Source: Achromobacter sp. B7
Lineage (GTDB): Bacteria > Pseudomonadota > Gammaproteobacteria > Burkholderiales > Burkholderiaceae_B
Assembly (NCBI RefSeq): GCF_003600685.1
Contig: NZ_CP032084.1
Location: 1,612,001-1,676,000 of the forward strand
Length of the DNA stretch: 64,000 nucleotides
Direction: 5' to 3'
Below, one piece after another: positions 45,564-56,234 of this stretch (positions are counted from its first letter, which is position 1; the number at the start of each line of letters is the position of its first letter). The notes beneath the pieces were generated by a model. The model was not told where the DNA came from. It made no database searches and saw only the letters and a list, made by a program, of their open reading frames with translations. The translations under genes were made by a program, and so were the position numbers.

Positions 45564-48500
45564 ATGATTCTCCAAGGCCCTTATCGGCCGGATCTGCTTC
45601 TTGCGGAAACGCTGCCCGATATTTTGGAAGCCACGATCCTGCGGCACCCCGCCGCCATCGCCATCCACTGGCAGGATCAAACACTAAGCTACGACACGCT
45701 GGGCCAACGCGCATCGCTTGCCGCGCACCATCTGATCCAGGCGGGCGTGCGGCCCGGGCATATCGTCGGCTTGTGCTTGCCGCGCGGCGCCGACCTGCTG
45801 GTGATGCAGGCGGCCATCGCGTTGGCCGGCGCGGCCTGGCTGCCCTTTGAAGCCGACACGCCGCCGGACCGCATGCTGGTGTGTTTGCAGGACGCTGGCG
45901 CGAACGGCCTGATCGCCGGCCCGGACGTGCGTCTGGAAGGCCTGGTCACCTGGACGCCGTGGGCGCTGGCCGTTCCCGTCCAGGGCGCACTGAACCGGCG
46001 CGCAGGGCTGCGGCCTGAACACCCCGCTTATGTGATCTACACCTCTGGCTCAACCGGCAAGCCCAAGGGCGTGCCGATCACGCATGCCAGCATCTGCCAT
46101 TTCCTGCGCAGCGAAAACGAAGTGTTGGGCGTGCGCCAGGACGACAAGGTCTACCAGGGCTTCTCGGTGGCGTTCGACATGTCGTTCGAGGAAATCTGGA
46201 TCAGCTACCTGGTGGGTGCCAGCCTGTGGGTGGCGCCCAAGATGTTGACGACCGACCCCGAAGGGCTGCCCGACGCGCTGGTGCGCGAAGGCGTCACGGT
46301 GCTGCATGCGGTGCCTACGCTATTGGCTTTGTTCGCGCGCGACGTGCCCGGCTTGCGCATCGTGAACCTGGGCGGCGAAGTGTGCCCCGACTTTCTTGTG
46401 CCGCGCTGGGCCACGCCCGGCCGTCGCTTGTTCAACACGTACGGGCCGACTGAAACCACTGTGTCCGCCAGCGTGGCCGAGCTCATGCCGGGGCAAGCGG
46501 TGACGATCGGTGTGCCGCTGCCCAATTACGGCATGCTGGTGCGCGGTGATGACGGCGCGGTGCTGCCCGCGGGGCAGGTCGGCGAGCTGTGCATCACGGG
46601 CCCCGGCGTGGCCGACGGCTACCTGGGTCGGCCGGCGCTCACGGCAGAAAAATTCCTGGCCAATCCTCGGCCCAGCGGCAGCCATGACACGCGCATGTAT
46701 CGCAGCGGCGATCTGGCGCGCATCGACGAGCACGGGCAGATCCATTGCCTTGGGCGCAGCGACGATCAGGTCAAGGTGCGCGGCTTTCGCGTCGAGCTTG
46801 GCGAGATCGAGGCGGCGCTGTATCGCCAACCCGGCGTGGGCGCCGCCGCCGTGGTGTTGCGCGATCTTGCCGGTATCGACCAATTGGTGGCGTTCGTAAT
46901 GCCGGAAAGCGACGCGCGCCTGGATCCGCACGCCTTGCGCGCCGCCTTGTCACAAGAGCTGCCGGCGTACATGATTCCGGCCCGCTTTGAATTCGTGGCC
47001 GAGGTGCCGCGGCTGACGTCGGGCAAGATCGACCGCAAGACGCTGCGGGCGCGCGAGCTGGACACCGCGCAGCAACCGTCCACGGAAGACGACGAGCCCG
47101 TCACGGCGGGCGAGCGCGCGTTGTTCGATGCGCTGCGCCCGTTGTTTCCGGGGCAGCCGCTGCATCTGGCCAGCGACTTCTTCCGAGATCTGGGCGGCCA
47201 TTCCCTGCTGGCCGCGCGGCTGGTTTCGTCGCTGCGCAAGCATCCGGATTTGTCAGCGCTGAGCATGCACGAGCTATATCAGCATGCTGGCGTGGGCGCG
47301 TTGGCGGCGCGCCTGGATGCGTTGATGGCAACGGCAACGGAAACGGCAACGGCTAGGGCAGCCGAAGCCGCCCCGGCGTCCACCGTACCACCGACCGCCA
47401 CCGGGGGCGCCGCGCACGAGGCCTCGCTTTCCCGCGCGCCGGAATGGCGCCGCTGGACGTGCGGCCTGGCGCAATTGGCCGCGCTGCCGTTGTTGATCGG
47501 CGTGCGCATGCTGATCTGGCTGACGCCGTTTTTCACCTATCACTACCTGACCGGTGACGATGGCGATTCGGTCTGGCGTGCCGTTGCCTGGTCCATCGCC
47601 AGCTACCTGGCCTGCAACCTGCTGAGCTTTGCCGTGGCCGTCGCCTGTAAATGGGCGATTGTCGGCCGCCAGAAGCTGGGCCGCTATCCGTTGTATGGCT
47701 GGCGCTTTTATCGTTGGTGGCTGGTCGACCGCATTCTGGATATTCCGCCGGCGCACCTGCTGGCGGGCTCGCCGCTTCAAGTCTGGTATCTGCGGGCGCT
47801 GGGCGCGCGCATCGGCCGCGGCGCTGCCATCAGTCGGGTGTCGGTGCGTGCGCCAGACCTGCTTACGGTGGGCGATGGCGTCAGCATCGGCGCCGCCGTC
47901 AATCTTGAAAACTTCGCCGTGCGGGGCGGCATCTGGGAAGTCGGCCCGATCACGCTTGCCGACAACGCCTATGTCGGTTCGTATTCGGTGCTGCAAGGCG
48001 ATGTCGAGATGGGCGAAGGCGCGCGGCTGGAAGGGCTGTCATCGCTGGCCGGCGGTACGCGCGTGCCCGCGGGGCAAACCTGGACGGGCGCGCCGGCGCG
48101 ACATGACCCGCGCGCGCAGCCGTCTGATCTGCCGCCCCGGCCCGTGCGCGAAGGGCGCTGGCGCCGGCTGGACGTGCTGGCCTACGCGGCGGGCGGCACG
48201 CTGATCGCCGCGCTGTTCTTCATGCCGGTCTTTCCCAGCTTCGTGTTGATCGATTGGATCGACGCGCGCTGGCTCGACCTGATGGGCTCGCGCGCGTCGT
48301 GGCCCATCGCATTCCTGTGCTATCTGCTGCTGGCGCTGCCGGCCAGCGCCTTGCTCTTGCTGTTGACCGTGCTGGCGTGCGCGGTGCTGCGCTGGTCGCT
48401 GCTGCCCAGGCTGTCGGCCGGCCGCTGGCCGGTATATGGCCAGATCTATCTGCGCCGTTGGTTGACCAATCAGATCCAGGAGGCCAGCCTCAGCGTGCTG

Positions 48501-49589
48501 CACGGCCTGTATGCGTCCATCTATGCCGGGTTGTGGTACCGGCTGCTGGGCGCGAAAGTAGGGCGCGGCACCGAGATTTCCACGGCGATGGGCATCGTGC
48601 CAGACATGCTGACCTTGGGGCGCGACAGCTTCATTGCCGACGGCGTGATGCTGGGCGACGAGGAAATCGACCAGGGCTGGATGCGCTTGCGCCCGACCGT
48701 CATCGGCAACCGCAGCTTTGTGGGCAACGGGGCGTACGTGCCGGATGGATCGGTGTTGCCCGATGACGTCCTGATCGGCGTGCAAAGCCGCGCGCCAGCG
48801 AACGCCGCGATGGCCAGCGGCCAGACATGGCTGGGCAACCCACCGCTGGCGCTGCCCGCGCGCGAGCAGACGGCCGGCTTTCCCGCCCACTTGACCTTCC
48901 GGCCCAGCACCGGCCGCAAGGTGGCGCGCGGCGCGGTCGAGGGCATGCGCATGATCCTGCCGCTGGCGGTGGTGATCGCGGTGGGCTATCTGACCGTCAT
49001 GCGCGTCATTCCCATCGCGGCGGTCGACGGGTTTATCGGCGCGTTCGACGAATTGATGCTGGCCGGCGTGCTGTACGGCGTGGGCACCTTCCTTTTCGTG
49101 GTGTTGCTCAAATGGGCACTGATGGGCCGCTACCGGCCGCGCGCCGAGCCGATGTGGACGCCGTTTGTGTGGAAAAGCGAGGCGGTGACGAGCCTGTATG
49201 AATCCATCGCGGTGCCGAACTTCTTCAATTTCCTGCGCGCCACCCCGTGGTTGCCGCTGGCGCTGCGCTGCTTGGGGGCGCGCATCGGCAAGCGGGTGTT
49301 CATGGATACGACCGACGTCACCGAGTACGACTGCGTGTCGATCGGCGACGATGCGGTGCTGCACGCCGGGTCGGGGCCGCAGACCCATCTGTTCGAAGAC
49401 CGGGTCATGAAGATCGGGCCGGTCGATATCGGCCCGGACGTGAACGTCGGCCCCCGCAGCACCATCCTGTACGGCACCCACGTGCAAGCCGGCGCCCGCC
49501 TGGGTCCACTGACGCTGGTGCTCAAGGGCGAGACGATTCCGGCGGGGCAGGCGTGGATGGGCAGTCCGGCCACACCGTGGACAGTCTGA
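45564..49589 (+). CDS. polylysine-synthetase-like membrane NRPS (Pls type)
   Basis: 1341-residue enzyme with the layout of Streptomyces epsilon-polylysine synthetase. An adenylation domain (about residues 1-510) has YTSGSTGKPKG, FNTYGPTETT, YRSGDLAR, DDQVKVRGFRVELGEIE and LTSGKIDRK. A carrier domain follows with phosphopantetheine Ser547 (DLGGHSL). The rest is six membrane helices in pairs around three tandem soluble, hexapeptide-like domains (about 735-830, 970-1080, 1190-1341). There is no condensation or thioesterase domain. In the substrate pocket the key Asp is 205 and position 239 of the usual code is Glu (209), which favours a cationic amino acid. Likely product: a homopolymer of lysine, ornithine or diaminobutyrate. 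Single gene; family known, product inferred. Confidence 0.88.
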   Translation: MILQGPYRPDLLLAETLPDILEATILRHPAAIAIHWQDQTLSYDTLGQRASLAAHHLIQAGVRPGHIVGLCLPRGADLLVMQAAIALAGAAWLPFEADTPPDRMLVCLQDAGANGLIAGPDVRLEGLVTWTPWALAVPVQGALNRRAGLRPEHPAYVIYTSGSTGKPKGVPITHASICHFLRSENEVLGVRQDDKVYQGFSVAFDMSFEEIWISYLVGASLWVAPKMLTTDPEGLPDALVREGVTVLHAVPTLLALFARDVPGLRIVNLGGEVCPDFLVPRWATPGRRLFNTYGPTETTVSASVAELMPGQAVTIGVPLPNYGMLVRGDDGAVLPAGQVGELCITGPGVADGYLGRPALTAEKFLANPRPSGSHDTRMYRSGDLARIDEHGQIHCLGRSDDQVKVRGFRVELGEIEAALYRQPGVGAAAVVLRDLAGIDQLVAFVMPESDARLDPHALRAALSQELPAYMIPARFEFVAEVPRLTSGKIDRKTLRARELDTAQQPSTEDDEPVTAGERALFDALRPLFPGQPLHLASDFFRDLGGHSLLAARLVSSLRKHPDLSALSMHELYQHAGVGALAARLDALMATATETATARAAEAAPASTVPPTATGGAAHEASLSRAPEWRRWTCGLAQLAALPLLIGVRMLIWLTPFFTYHYLTGDDGDSVWRAVAWSIASYLACNLLSFAVAVACKWAIVGRQKLGRYPLYGWRFYRWWLVDRILDIPPAHLLAGSPLQVWYLRALGARIGRGAAISRVSVRAPDLLTVGDGVSIGAAVNLENFAVRGGIWEVGPITLADNAYVGSYSVLQGDVEMGEGARLEGLSSLAGGTRVPAGQTWTGAPARHDPRAQPSDLPPRPVREGRWRRLDVLAYAAGGTLIAALFFMPVFPSFVLIDWIDARWLDLMGSRASWPIAFLCYLLLALPASALLLLLTVLACAVLRWSLLPRLSAGRWPVYGQIYLRRWLTNQIQEASLSVLHGLYASIYAGLWYRLLGAKVGRGTEISTAMGIVPDMLTLGRDSFIADGVMLGDEEIDQGWMRLRPTVIGNRSFVGNGAYVPDGSVLPDDVLIGVQSRAPANAAMASGQTWLGNPPLALPAREQTAGFPAHLTFRPSTGRKVARGAVEGMRMILPLAVVIAVGYLTVMRVIPIAAVDGFIGAFDELMLAGVLYGVGTFLFVVLLKWALMGRYRPRAEPMWTPFVWKSEAVTSLYESIAVPNFFNFLRATPWLPLALRCLGARIGKRVFMDTTDVTEYDCVSIGDDAVLHAGSGPQTHLFEDRVMKIGPVDIGPDVNVGPRSTILYGTHVQAGARLGPLTLVLKGETIPAGQAWMGSPATPWTV

Positions 49590-49757
49590 GGGCGCCGGGC
49601 AGGGCGGGCGGCGGGGTGAGCCGGATGGCGCGCGGGAGCGCCGGCATGGCCCGCCCCCGCAAACCGGCCATTTGTTACCAGGCCGCCTGCGCTATACTTT
49701 CAAGGTTTTGTTGCCGCGCACCATGCGCAGGCCATCTTCGCCCCGCAGGCCCCCAGC

Positions 49758-50360
49758 ATGCCCTTGCCACCGCCCGATTACCCTCGCCAACCGCTGCACA
49801 CGCGTTCCATACGCGTGCAGTCGTATGCGCGCGAGGACGGCAATTGGGACCTGGAAGCCGAGCTTATCGACGTCAAGGCGTACGATTTCCCCAAAAGCGA
49901 CGGCAAGATGTTCAAGGCCGGGCAGCCCATCCACCATATGCACCTGCGCATCACCATCGACGAGGAATACTCGATCGTGGACGCGCAGGCTGTCTATGAT
50001 GCGGCCCCTTATGGCGGTCATTGCATGGCCATCGAGGCGGCTTACACTGATTTGATCGGCATGAATCTGCTTAAGGGATTCCGCCGCCAGGTCAAGGAGC
50101 GGTTCGGGCACGTGGCGGGCTGTACGCACATGACCGAGCTGTCGCAGGTGCTTCCCACCGCGGCGGTCCAGACCATGGCCAACCGCCGGCGGCAGGAAAC
50201 CAACCCGAACCGGCGTCCATTCCAACTGGACGGCTGTCATGCGCTAAGCACTGGCGGCCCGGTGGTGGCTGAGCACTATCCCAAGTGGTACACGGGGGGT
50301 AGCGCTGAGGCATCGGCCGATTCGTCCTCCGATTCACCTTCTCTTTCTCATACGTCCTGA
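49758..50360 (+). CDS. DUF2889 family protein
   Basis: 200-residue soluble protein. The motifs HTRSIRVQSYAREDGNWDLE, IDVKAYDFP and GCTHMTELSQVLPTAAVQTM, plus the LDGCHAL segment, mark DUF2889, a family of unknown function. Conserved Cys/His positions (HHMHLR, AGCTHM, DGCHAL) hint at metal or cofactor binding. A possible -10 (TATACT) lies about 65 bp upstream. The Ser-rich tail is variable. It precedes sucC by ten bases and may be co-transcribed. Confidence 0.82.
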   Translation: MPLPPPDYPRQPLHTRSIRVQSYAREDGNWDLEAELIDVKAYDFPKSDGKMFKAGQPIHHMHLRITIDEEYSIVDAQAVYDAAPYGGHCMAIEAAYTDLIGMNLLKGFRRQVKERFGHVAGCTHMTELSQVLPTAAVQTMANRRRQETNPNRRPFQLDGCHALSTGGPVVAEHYPKWYTGGSAEASADSSSDSPSLSHTS

Positions 50361-50370
50361 CAGGTAACAC

Positions 50371-51531
<1,161 letters not shown>

Positions 51532-51634
51532 ATATGCCCCCTCGCCGCGCCCCTTCGTGGCTTGCTGCCCCCCATGGGGGAGCTTTCCACCTTGGGACGG
51601 CCCGGCGGTAAAAGAAATTGCCAAGGATTCACAA

Positions 51635-52516
51635 ATGTCGATTCTGATTAACAAGGACACCAAAGTCATCACCCAGGGCATCACGGGCAAGACGGGCCAG
51701 TTCCACACCCGTATGTGCCGTGAGTATGCCAATGGCAAAGCCGCCTTCGTGGCCGGCGTGAACCCCAAGAAAGCGGGTGAAGACTTTGAAGGCGTGCCGA
51801 TCTTCGCTTCCGTCAAGGAAGCCAAGGCCGACACCGGCGCAACCGTGTCCGTCATCTACGTGCCGCCCGCCGGCGCCGCTGCCGCCATCTGGGAAGCCGT
51901 CGAAGCTGAACTGGATCTGGTGATCTGCATCACCGAAGGCATCCCGGTCCGTGACATGCTGGAAGTCAAGAACCGCATGAAGGCCAAGGGCAGCAAGACG
52001 CTGCTGCTGGGCCCGAACTGCCCCGGCCTGATCACGCCGGACGAAATCAAGATCGGCATCATGCCCGGTCACATCCACCGCAAGGGTCGCATCGGCATCG
52101 TCAGCCGTTCGGGCACCTTGACGTACGAAGCCGTGGCGCAAGTCACCGAACTGGGCCTGGGCCAATCCAGCGCCGTCGGTATCGGTGGCGACCCCATCAA
52201 CGGCCTGAAGCACGTCGACGTCCTGAAGATGTTCAATGACGACCCCGACACCGACGCCGTCATCATGATCGGCGAAATCGGCGGTCCGGACGAAGTCAAC
52301 GCCGCTGAATGGGCGAAGGACAACATGAAGAAGCCGGTCGTCGGCTTCATCGCTGGTGTCACCGCTCCTCCTGGAAAGCGCATGGGCCACGCTGGCGCCC
52401 TGATCTCCGGTGGCGCCGACACGGCCGACGCCAAGCTGGAAGTCATGGAAGCCTGCGGCATCCGCACCACGCGCAACCCCTCCGAAATGGGCAAGCTGCT
52501 CAAGTCGGTGCTGTAA
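51635..52516 (+). CDS. sucD: succinyl-CoA synthetase alpha subunit
   Basis: CoA-binding subunit, 293 residues. Family N-terminus [18 protein letters not shown], the CoA loop NPKKAGE, and the phospho-histidine in [20 protein letters not shown] 51635 is used; the longer frame reads non-conserved sequence. Confidence 0.98.
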   Translation: MSILINKDTKVITQGITGKTGQFHTRMCREYANGKAAFVAGVNPKKAGEDFEGVPIFASVKEAKADTGATVSVIYVPPAGAAAAIWEAVEAELDLVICITEGIPVRDMLEVKNRMKAKGSKTLLLGPNCPGLITPDEIKIGIMPGHIHRKGRIGIVSRSGTLTYEAVAQVTELGLGQSSAVGIGGDPINGLKHVDVLKMFNDDPDTDAVIMIGEIGGPDEVNAAEWAKDNMKKPVVGFIAGVTAPPGKRMGHAGALISGGADTADAKLEVMEACGIRTTRNPSEMGKLLKSVL

Positions 52517-52538
52517 GTCTTACAGCATTGCGTTTAAG

Positions 52539-52565
52539 AAAGCCCGCTTCGGCGGGCTTTTTTTT
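52539..52565 (+). terminator. sucCD terminator
   Basis: AAAGCCCGC (52539-52547), TTCG tetraloop, GCGGGCTTT (52552-52560), T-run. Confidence 0.95.
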
Positions 52566-52666
52566 GTCCGTTCGGCACGTGTCCGGATCGAAATTTCTGT
52601 GGTTTTACTAGGGTAATCCCGTGTCCAAACTGCGTTCGTCCAAACATACGGAAAGCTGAACGAAAC

Positions 52667-52793
52667 TATAATGAAAGAAATTTCGCACGTACCCAGCAAG
52701 AATGCCGTCGGGCTCGCACCAAGACGGTCAGTACGGCTTTTGGTTTTTTTCATCCATTAATTTGGTTCGTCCTAGGGGGATCAACACCTAGGA
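52667..52793 (+). promoter_or_regulatory. leader of the first TerC gene
   Basis: A perfect TATAAT (52667-52672) has no good -35 box. A hairpin TCCTAGG/CCTAGGA (52770-52776 with 52787-52793) sits just before the ribosome site. No manganese (yybP-ykoY) riboswitch core was seen. The rest of the 286-bp gap holds only the sucCD terminator. Confidence 0.35.
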
Positions 52794-52802
52794 AAGAGAG
52801 GC

Positions 52803-53501
52803 ATGGAACTCAGTTCAGCGGCATTCTGGATAGCGCTGCTCCAGATCATTTGGGTCAATATTCTGCTATCGGGCGACAACGCCGTGGTTATTGCGCTGGC
52901 GGCGCGCTCGCTGCCTCCGGCGCAGCAAAAGAAAGCGATCACGATCGGCTCGGCCGCCGCGATCATCATGCGTATCGTGCTGACCCTGGTGGCGGCCAAG
53001 TTGCTGTTGTTGCCGTACCTGAAGCTGATCGGCGCGTTGCTGCTGGTCTACATCGGCGTGACGCTGTTGTTGCCGGAAGGCGAAGACGACGGCGCGGGCA
53101 AGACGCAGGGTAATCTGCTGACCGCCATCCGCACTATCATGATTGCCGACTTGGTCATGAGCCTGGACAACGTGGTGGCCGTCGCTGCCGCGGCGATGGG
53201 CGACACGACCTTGCTGGTGTTGGGCCTGGCCATCAGCATCCCCTTGGTCATCTTCGGCAGCACGTTGCTTTTGAAGGTTATCGAGCGCTTCCCGATCATC
53301 GTCTGGGTGGGTGCGGCGTTGCTGGGCTTTATCGCCGGCGAATTGTTGGTGGGTGATCCCGCCTTGCAAGAGCCGGTGGCGCGTATCGACGCGGCCCTGG
53401 GCGTATCGCATCACAGTTTCGAACTGATGACGGGTGCATTGGGCGCGATTCTGGTGCTGGCAATTGGTAAAGTTTTGCTGATGCGCCAGAAAGCTGAATG
53501 A
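52803..53501 (+). CDS. TerC-family membrane protein (YjbE-like), paralogue 1
   Basis: 232 residues with about seven helices. The two TerC signature motifs are present: NILLSGDNAVVIALA and ADLVMSLDNVVAVAAAA, each with an Asp-Asn pair in a helix. TerC proteins are linked to metal (manganese) export and tellurite resistance. The following gene is a second TerC-like protein; the pair may form a heterodimer or be functional duplicates. Confidence 0.9.
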   Translation: MELSSAAFWIALLQIIWVNILLSGDNAVVIALAARSLPPAQQKKAITIGSAAAIIMRIVLTLVAAKLLLLPYLKLIGALLLVYIGVTLLLPEGEDDGAGKTQGNLLTAIRTIMIADLVMSLDNVVAVAAAAMGDTTLLVLGLAISIPLVIFGSTLLLKVIERFPIIVWVGAALLGFIAGELLVGDPALQEPVARIDAALGVSHHSFELMTGALGAILVLAIGKVLLMRQKAE

Positions 53502-53535
53502 AAGCTGAATTACAATAATTAGTTGTTTGAATGAT

Positions 53536-53587
53536 CTCGCCGCGCAGCGCGCGGCGAGGTGGCCGGCTCGGGACCGGCCTTTCTTTT
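53536..53587 (+). terminator. tandem hairpins between the two TerC genes
   Basis: A 10-bp stem with 3-nt loop (53536-53558), then GGCCGG/CCGGCC (53561-53579) followed by a T-rich run. It may terminate or attenuate the upstream TerC transcript before the second gene. Confidence 0.55.
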
Positions 53588-53611
53588 CATAAATGCCTTC
53601 GGGGGTTCATA

Positions 53612-54331
53612 GTGCTTGAGTTTTTCCAGACGCTGAGTTGGGCAGCGGTATTCCAGATCATCCTCATCGACATCCTGCTCGGCGGCGACAACGCGGTGGT
53701 TATCGCGCTGGCGTGCCGCAACCTTGCGCCCAAGCAGCGCATGCAGGGCATTCTTTGGGGCACCGCGGGCGCCATCATCCTGCGTGTCGTGCTGATTGCT
53801 TTCGCATTGACGCTTCTGTCGATTCCTTTCCTGAAGGTCGTTGGCGGTCTGCTGCTGGTCTGGATCGGCGTCAAGCTCTTGATCCCTGAAGACGATGCCC
53901 ATGGCAACGTGAAGGGCGGAACGTCCATCGCCGCCGCCATCAAGACCATCATCATTGCCGACTTCGTGATGAGCCTGGACAACGTGATCGCCATCGCCGG
54001 CGCGGCCCAGAACGCCCACGCCGACCATCAGATCGGCCTGGTTGCCTTCGGCCTGATCGTCAGCGTGCCGATCATCATCTGGGGCAGCACCCTGGTCCTG
54101 AAGCTGATCGACAAGTATCCCTTGGTGGTTACGTTTGGCGCCGCGCTCCTGGGCTGGATCGCCGGTGGCATGCTGATTACCGATGTGGTTGTCGAACGTC
54201 AATTCGGTGTTCAGCCGACTACGGTTAAAATCGCTGCAGAAATTATCGGCGCCTTGCTCGTTGTTGTCCTTGGACGGTGGCTGGCAAGCCGCAAAACCGC
54301 TTCCAAGGAATCAGCACATGAGTCTGCGTAG
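53612..54331 (+). CDS. TerC-family membrane protein, paralogue 2
   Basis: 239 residues, about seven helices. It has the same signatures as its neighbour: DILLGGDNAVVIALACRNL and ADFVMSLDNVIAIAGAA. GTG 53612 with GGGGG about seven bases upstream is preferred over a longer frame. Overlaps the next small gene by 14 bases. Confidence 0.9.
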   Translation: MLEFFQTLSWAAVFQIILIDILLGGDNAVVIALACRNLAPKQRMQGILWGTAGAIILRVVLIAFALTLLSIPFLKVVGGLLLVWIGVKLLIPEDDAHGNVKGGTSIAAAIKTIIIADFVMSLDNVIAIAGAAQNAHADHQIGLVAFGLIVSVPIIIWGSTLVLKLIDKYPLVVTFGAALLGWIAGGMLITDVVVERQFGVQPTTVKIAAEIIGALLVVVLGRWLASRKTASKESAHESA

Positions 54332-54440
54332 ATCCGTCGATCCCCAGCAATCCGAATCGGGCCTGAGCCTCCTTCAGGGCCTTTTCGTGCTGGCCATCCT
54401 CGGGGTAGTCGCGACGGTCATCGTCTCCAATTTCGTTTGA
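54318..54440 (+). CDS. 40-residue pilin-like single-helix peptide
   Basis: Short protein with one hydrophobic segment. The stretch SGLSLLQGLFVLAILGVVAT resembles a type IV prepilin N-terminus (G-[FL]-x-L-x-E, then a hydrophobic helix), but the usual Glu5 is Gln and no globular part follows. AAGGA is about nine bases upstream. It lies between terC and hemC and overlaps the former; it may be a pilin relic or a real small membrane protein. Confidence 0.6.
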   Translation: MSLRRSVDPQQSESGLSLLQGLFVLAILGVVATVIVSNFV

Positions 54441-54449
54441 TGACCGCAC

Positions 54450-55397
54450 GTGTCTCTTCCGCAACGCCTGGTCATCGCGACCCGCGCCAGCCGGCTTGCC
54501 CTGTGGCAAGCCGAGCATGTGCGCGACCGGCTGCGCACGCTGTACCCGGCGTGCGCGGTTGAGCTTCTTACCCTGACAACCCGAGGCGACCAGATCCTGG
54601 ACCGTACCCTGTCCAAGGTCGGTGGCAAGGGTCTTTTCGTCAAGGAACTTGAAAACGCGTTGCTCGACGGGCGCGCCGATCTTGCCGTGCACTCGTTGAA
54701 AGACGTGCCGGTGGATCTGCAAGCCCCGTTCGAGCTTTGCGCCATTCTTGATCGCGCGGATCCGCGCGATGCCTTCGTATCGAATCGCTACGCCTGTCTG
54801 GCAGATCTGCCGGCGGGCGCGGTCGTGGGTACGTCAAGCTTGCGGCGCGAATCGCAGATTCGTGCGCGCTTTCCTGAACTGGTGGTCAAACCGCTACGCG
54901 GCAACCTCGACACGCGTCTGGGCAAGCTGGACAAGGGCGAGTACGACGCCATCGTGCTGGCCGCCGCGGGGCTGGAACGCCTGGGCCTTCAGGCGCGCAT
55001 CCGCAGCCTGCTGGACCCGGCCGACAGCCTGCCGGCCGCCGGGCAGGGCGCCTTGGGCATCGAAATCCGCAACGACCGCGACGACATGCGCGCGTGGCTC
55101 GCGCCGTTGATCAGCGCGGCCACCACGTCATGCGTGCAGGCCGAGCGTGCGGTGTCCCGCAGGCTGGGCGGTTCCTGCCAGGTGCCGCTGGCAGCGTTTG
55201 CCCAGATCTCTGGCGACACCTTGTCATTGCGCGCCTTGGTGGCCTCGCCGGATGGCGTACGCATGGTCCACACCACCCGTAGCGGCCCGGTGGCCGATGC
55301 CGAAGCCCTGGGTGAAGCCGCCGCACAAGAGCTGCTGGATGCCGGCGCCGCCGCCATCCTCCAGGAACTGCTGCAAGCCGAGCCCCGGCCGGACTGA
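54450..55397 (+). CDS. hemC: hydroxymethylbilane synthase (porphobilinogen deaminase)
   Basis: Polymerises four porphobilinogen units in haem synthesis. 315 residues, GTG start. It has the N-terminal [19 protein letters not shown], the [13 protein letters not shown] segment, the HSLKDVP motif and the cofactor Cys in [11 protein letters not shown]. Stop overlaps the hemD start (TGATG). Confidence 0.97.
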   Translation: MSLPQRLVIATRASRLALWQAEHVRDRLRTLYPACAVELLTLTTRGDQILDRTLSKVGGKGLFVKELENALLDGRADLAVHSLKDVPVDLQAPFELCAILDRADPRDAFVSNRYACLADLPAGAVVGTSSLRRESQIRARFPELVVKPLRGNLDTRLGKLDKGEYDAIVLAAAGLERLGLQARIRSLLDPADSLPAAGQGALGIEIRNDRDDMRAWLAPLISAATTSCVQAERAVSRRLGGSCQVPLAAFAQISGDTLSLRALVASPDGVRMVHTTRSGPVADAEALGEAAAQELLDAGAAAILQELLQAEPRPD

Positions 55398-56197
55398 TGT
55401 CCACCCCCGCCCGAGTCGCCGTCCTGACGCGGCCCGAAGGGCGCAACGAGGCGCTGGCCGGCCGTCTGACCGACGCCGGCTGGTCCGCCTGCATTCTGCC
55501 AGCACTGGAAATCCACCCGCTTGATGTCCCCGCCGCGCAATTGCCGCGTCCGGACGACTTCGACATGGTCGTGTTCGTCAGCGGCAACGCGGCCAAGCAG
55601 TACTTGCGCCAACTTGCTGCCGCGCACGGTCCGCGCCCCTGGCCCGCCGGGGTGATTGCCGCCACGGTGGGTCCGGCCAGCGCCCAAGCGCTGCGCGAGT
55701 CCCCCGCGTTTGGCGCGAATACAACAGTTCTGCACCCTGGCGACGAGGCTGCCAGCCACGATTCCGAAGCCTTGTGGGCGGTGTTGTGCGGCTTGCCTGC
55801 CTTGCCGGCGCGCGTGCTGCTCGTGCGTGGCACGCAGGGCAGGGACTGGCTGGGCGACAAGTTGCAGGCCCATGGTGCAGCCGTGACGCGCTACGCCGCC
55901 TATCTGCGGCGGCCCGCCGTCTGGGACGCCTCGGCGCTGGCGCGATTGCGCGGCTTGGCCGAGGCGGGCGTATCGGCTACCTGGCTTATCACGAGCGGCG
56001 AAGGGGCCGACGCCGTGCGCGCAAATCTGGACGCCGCGGGCCTGGCCGCGTGGTGGCGGCAGTGCCAGTTTGTGTTGACGCATCCAACGCTGACGCGGCG
56101 CGTGCCACCGGCCTGTCATGGCGCCGACGGGCCAGCAATGGTAAAAATCTGCTTGCCCAACGACGAGTCGATATTCCAGGCTTTTGTTGCTGCTTGA
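55397..56197 (+). CDS. hemD: uroporphyrinogen-III synthase
   Basis: Cyclises hydroxymethylbilane to uroporphyrinogen III. 266 residues, two-domain fold. The family is poorly conserved, but VLTRPEGRNEALAGRL, VFVSGNAAKQYL and LLVRGTQGRDWLGDKL fit. Placed directly after hemC with overlapping codons. Confidence 0.93.
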   Translation: MSTPARVAVLTRPEGRNEALAGRLTDAGWSACILPALEIHPLDVPAAQLPRPDDFDMVVFVSGNAAKQYLRQLAAAHGPRPWPAGVIAATVGPASAQALRESPAFGANTTVLHPGDEAASHDSEALWAVLCGLPALPARVLLVRGTQGRDWLGDKLQAHGAAVTRYAAYLRRPAVWDASALARLRGLAEAGVSATWLITSGEGADAVRANLDAAGLAAWWRQCQFVLTHPTLTRRVPPACHGADGPAMVKICLPNDESIFQAFVAA

Positions 56198-56234
56198 TTC
56201 GTTGCATCGGACTGACACCGAATACAATCGCGTC

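Noticed and set aside
52600..52802. Possible manganese (yybP-ykoY) riboswitch before the first TerC gene
   Set aside because: TerC genes are often controlled this way, but the conserved core could not be found; only a short hairpin is present.
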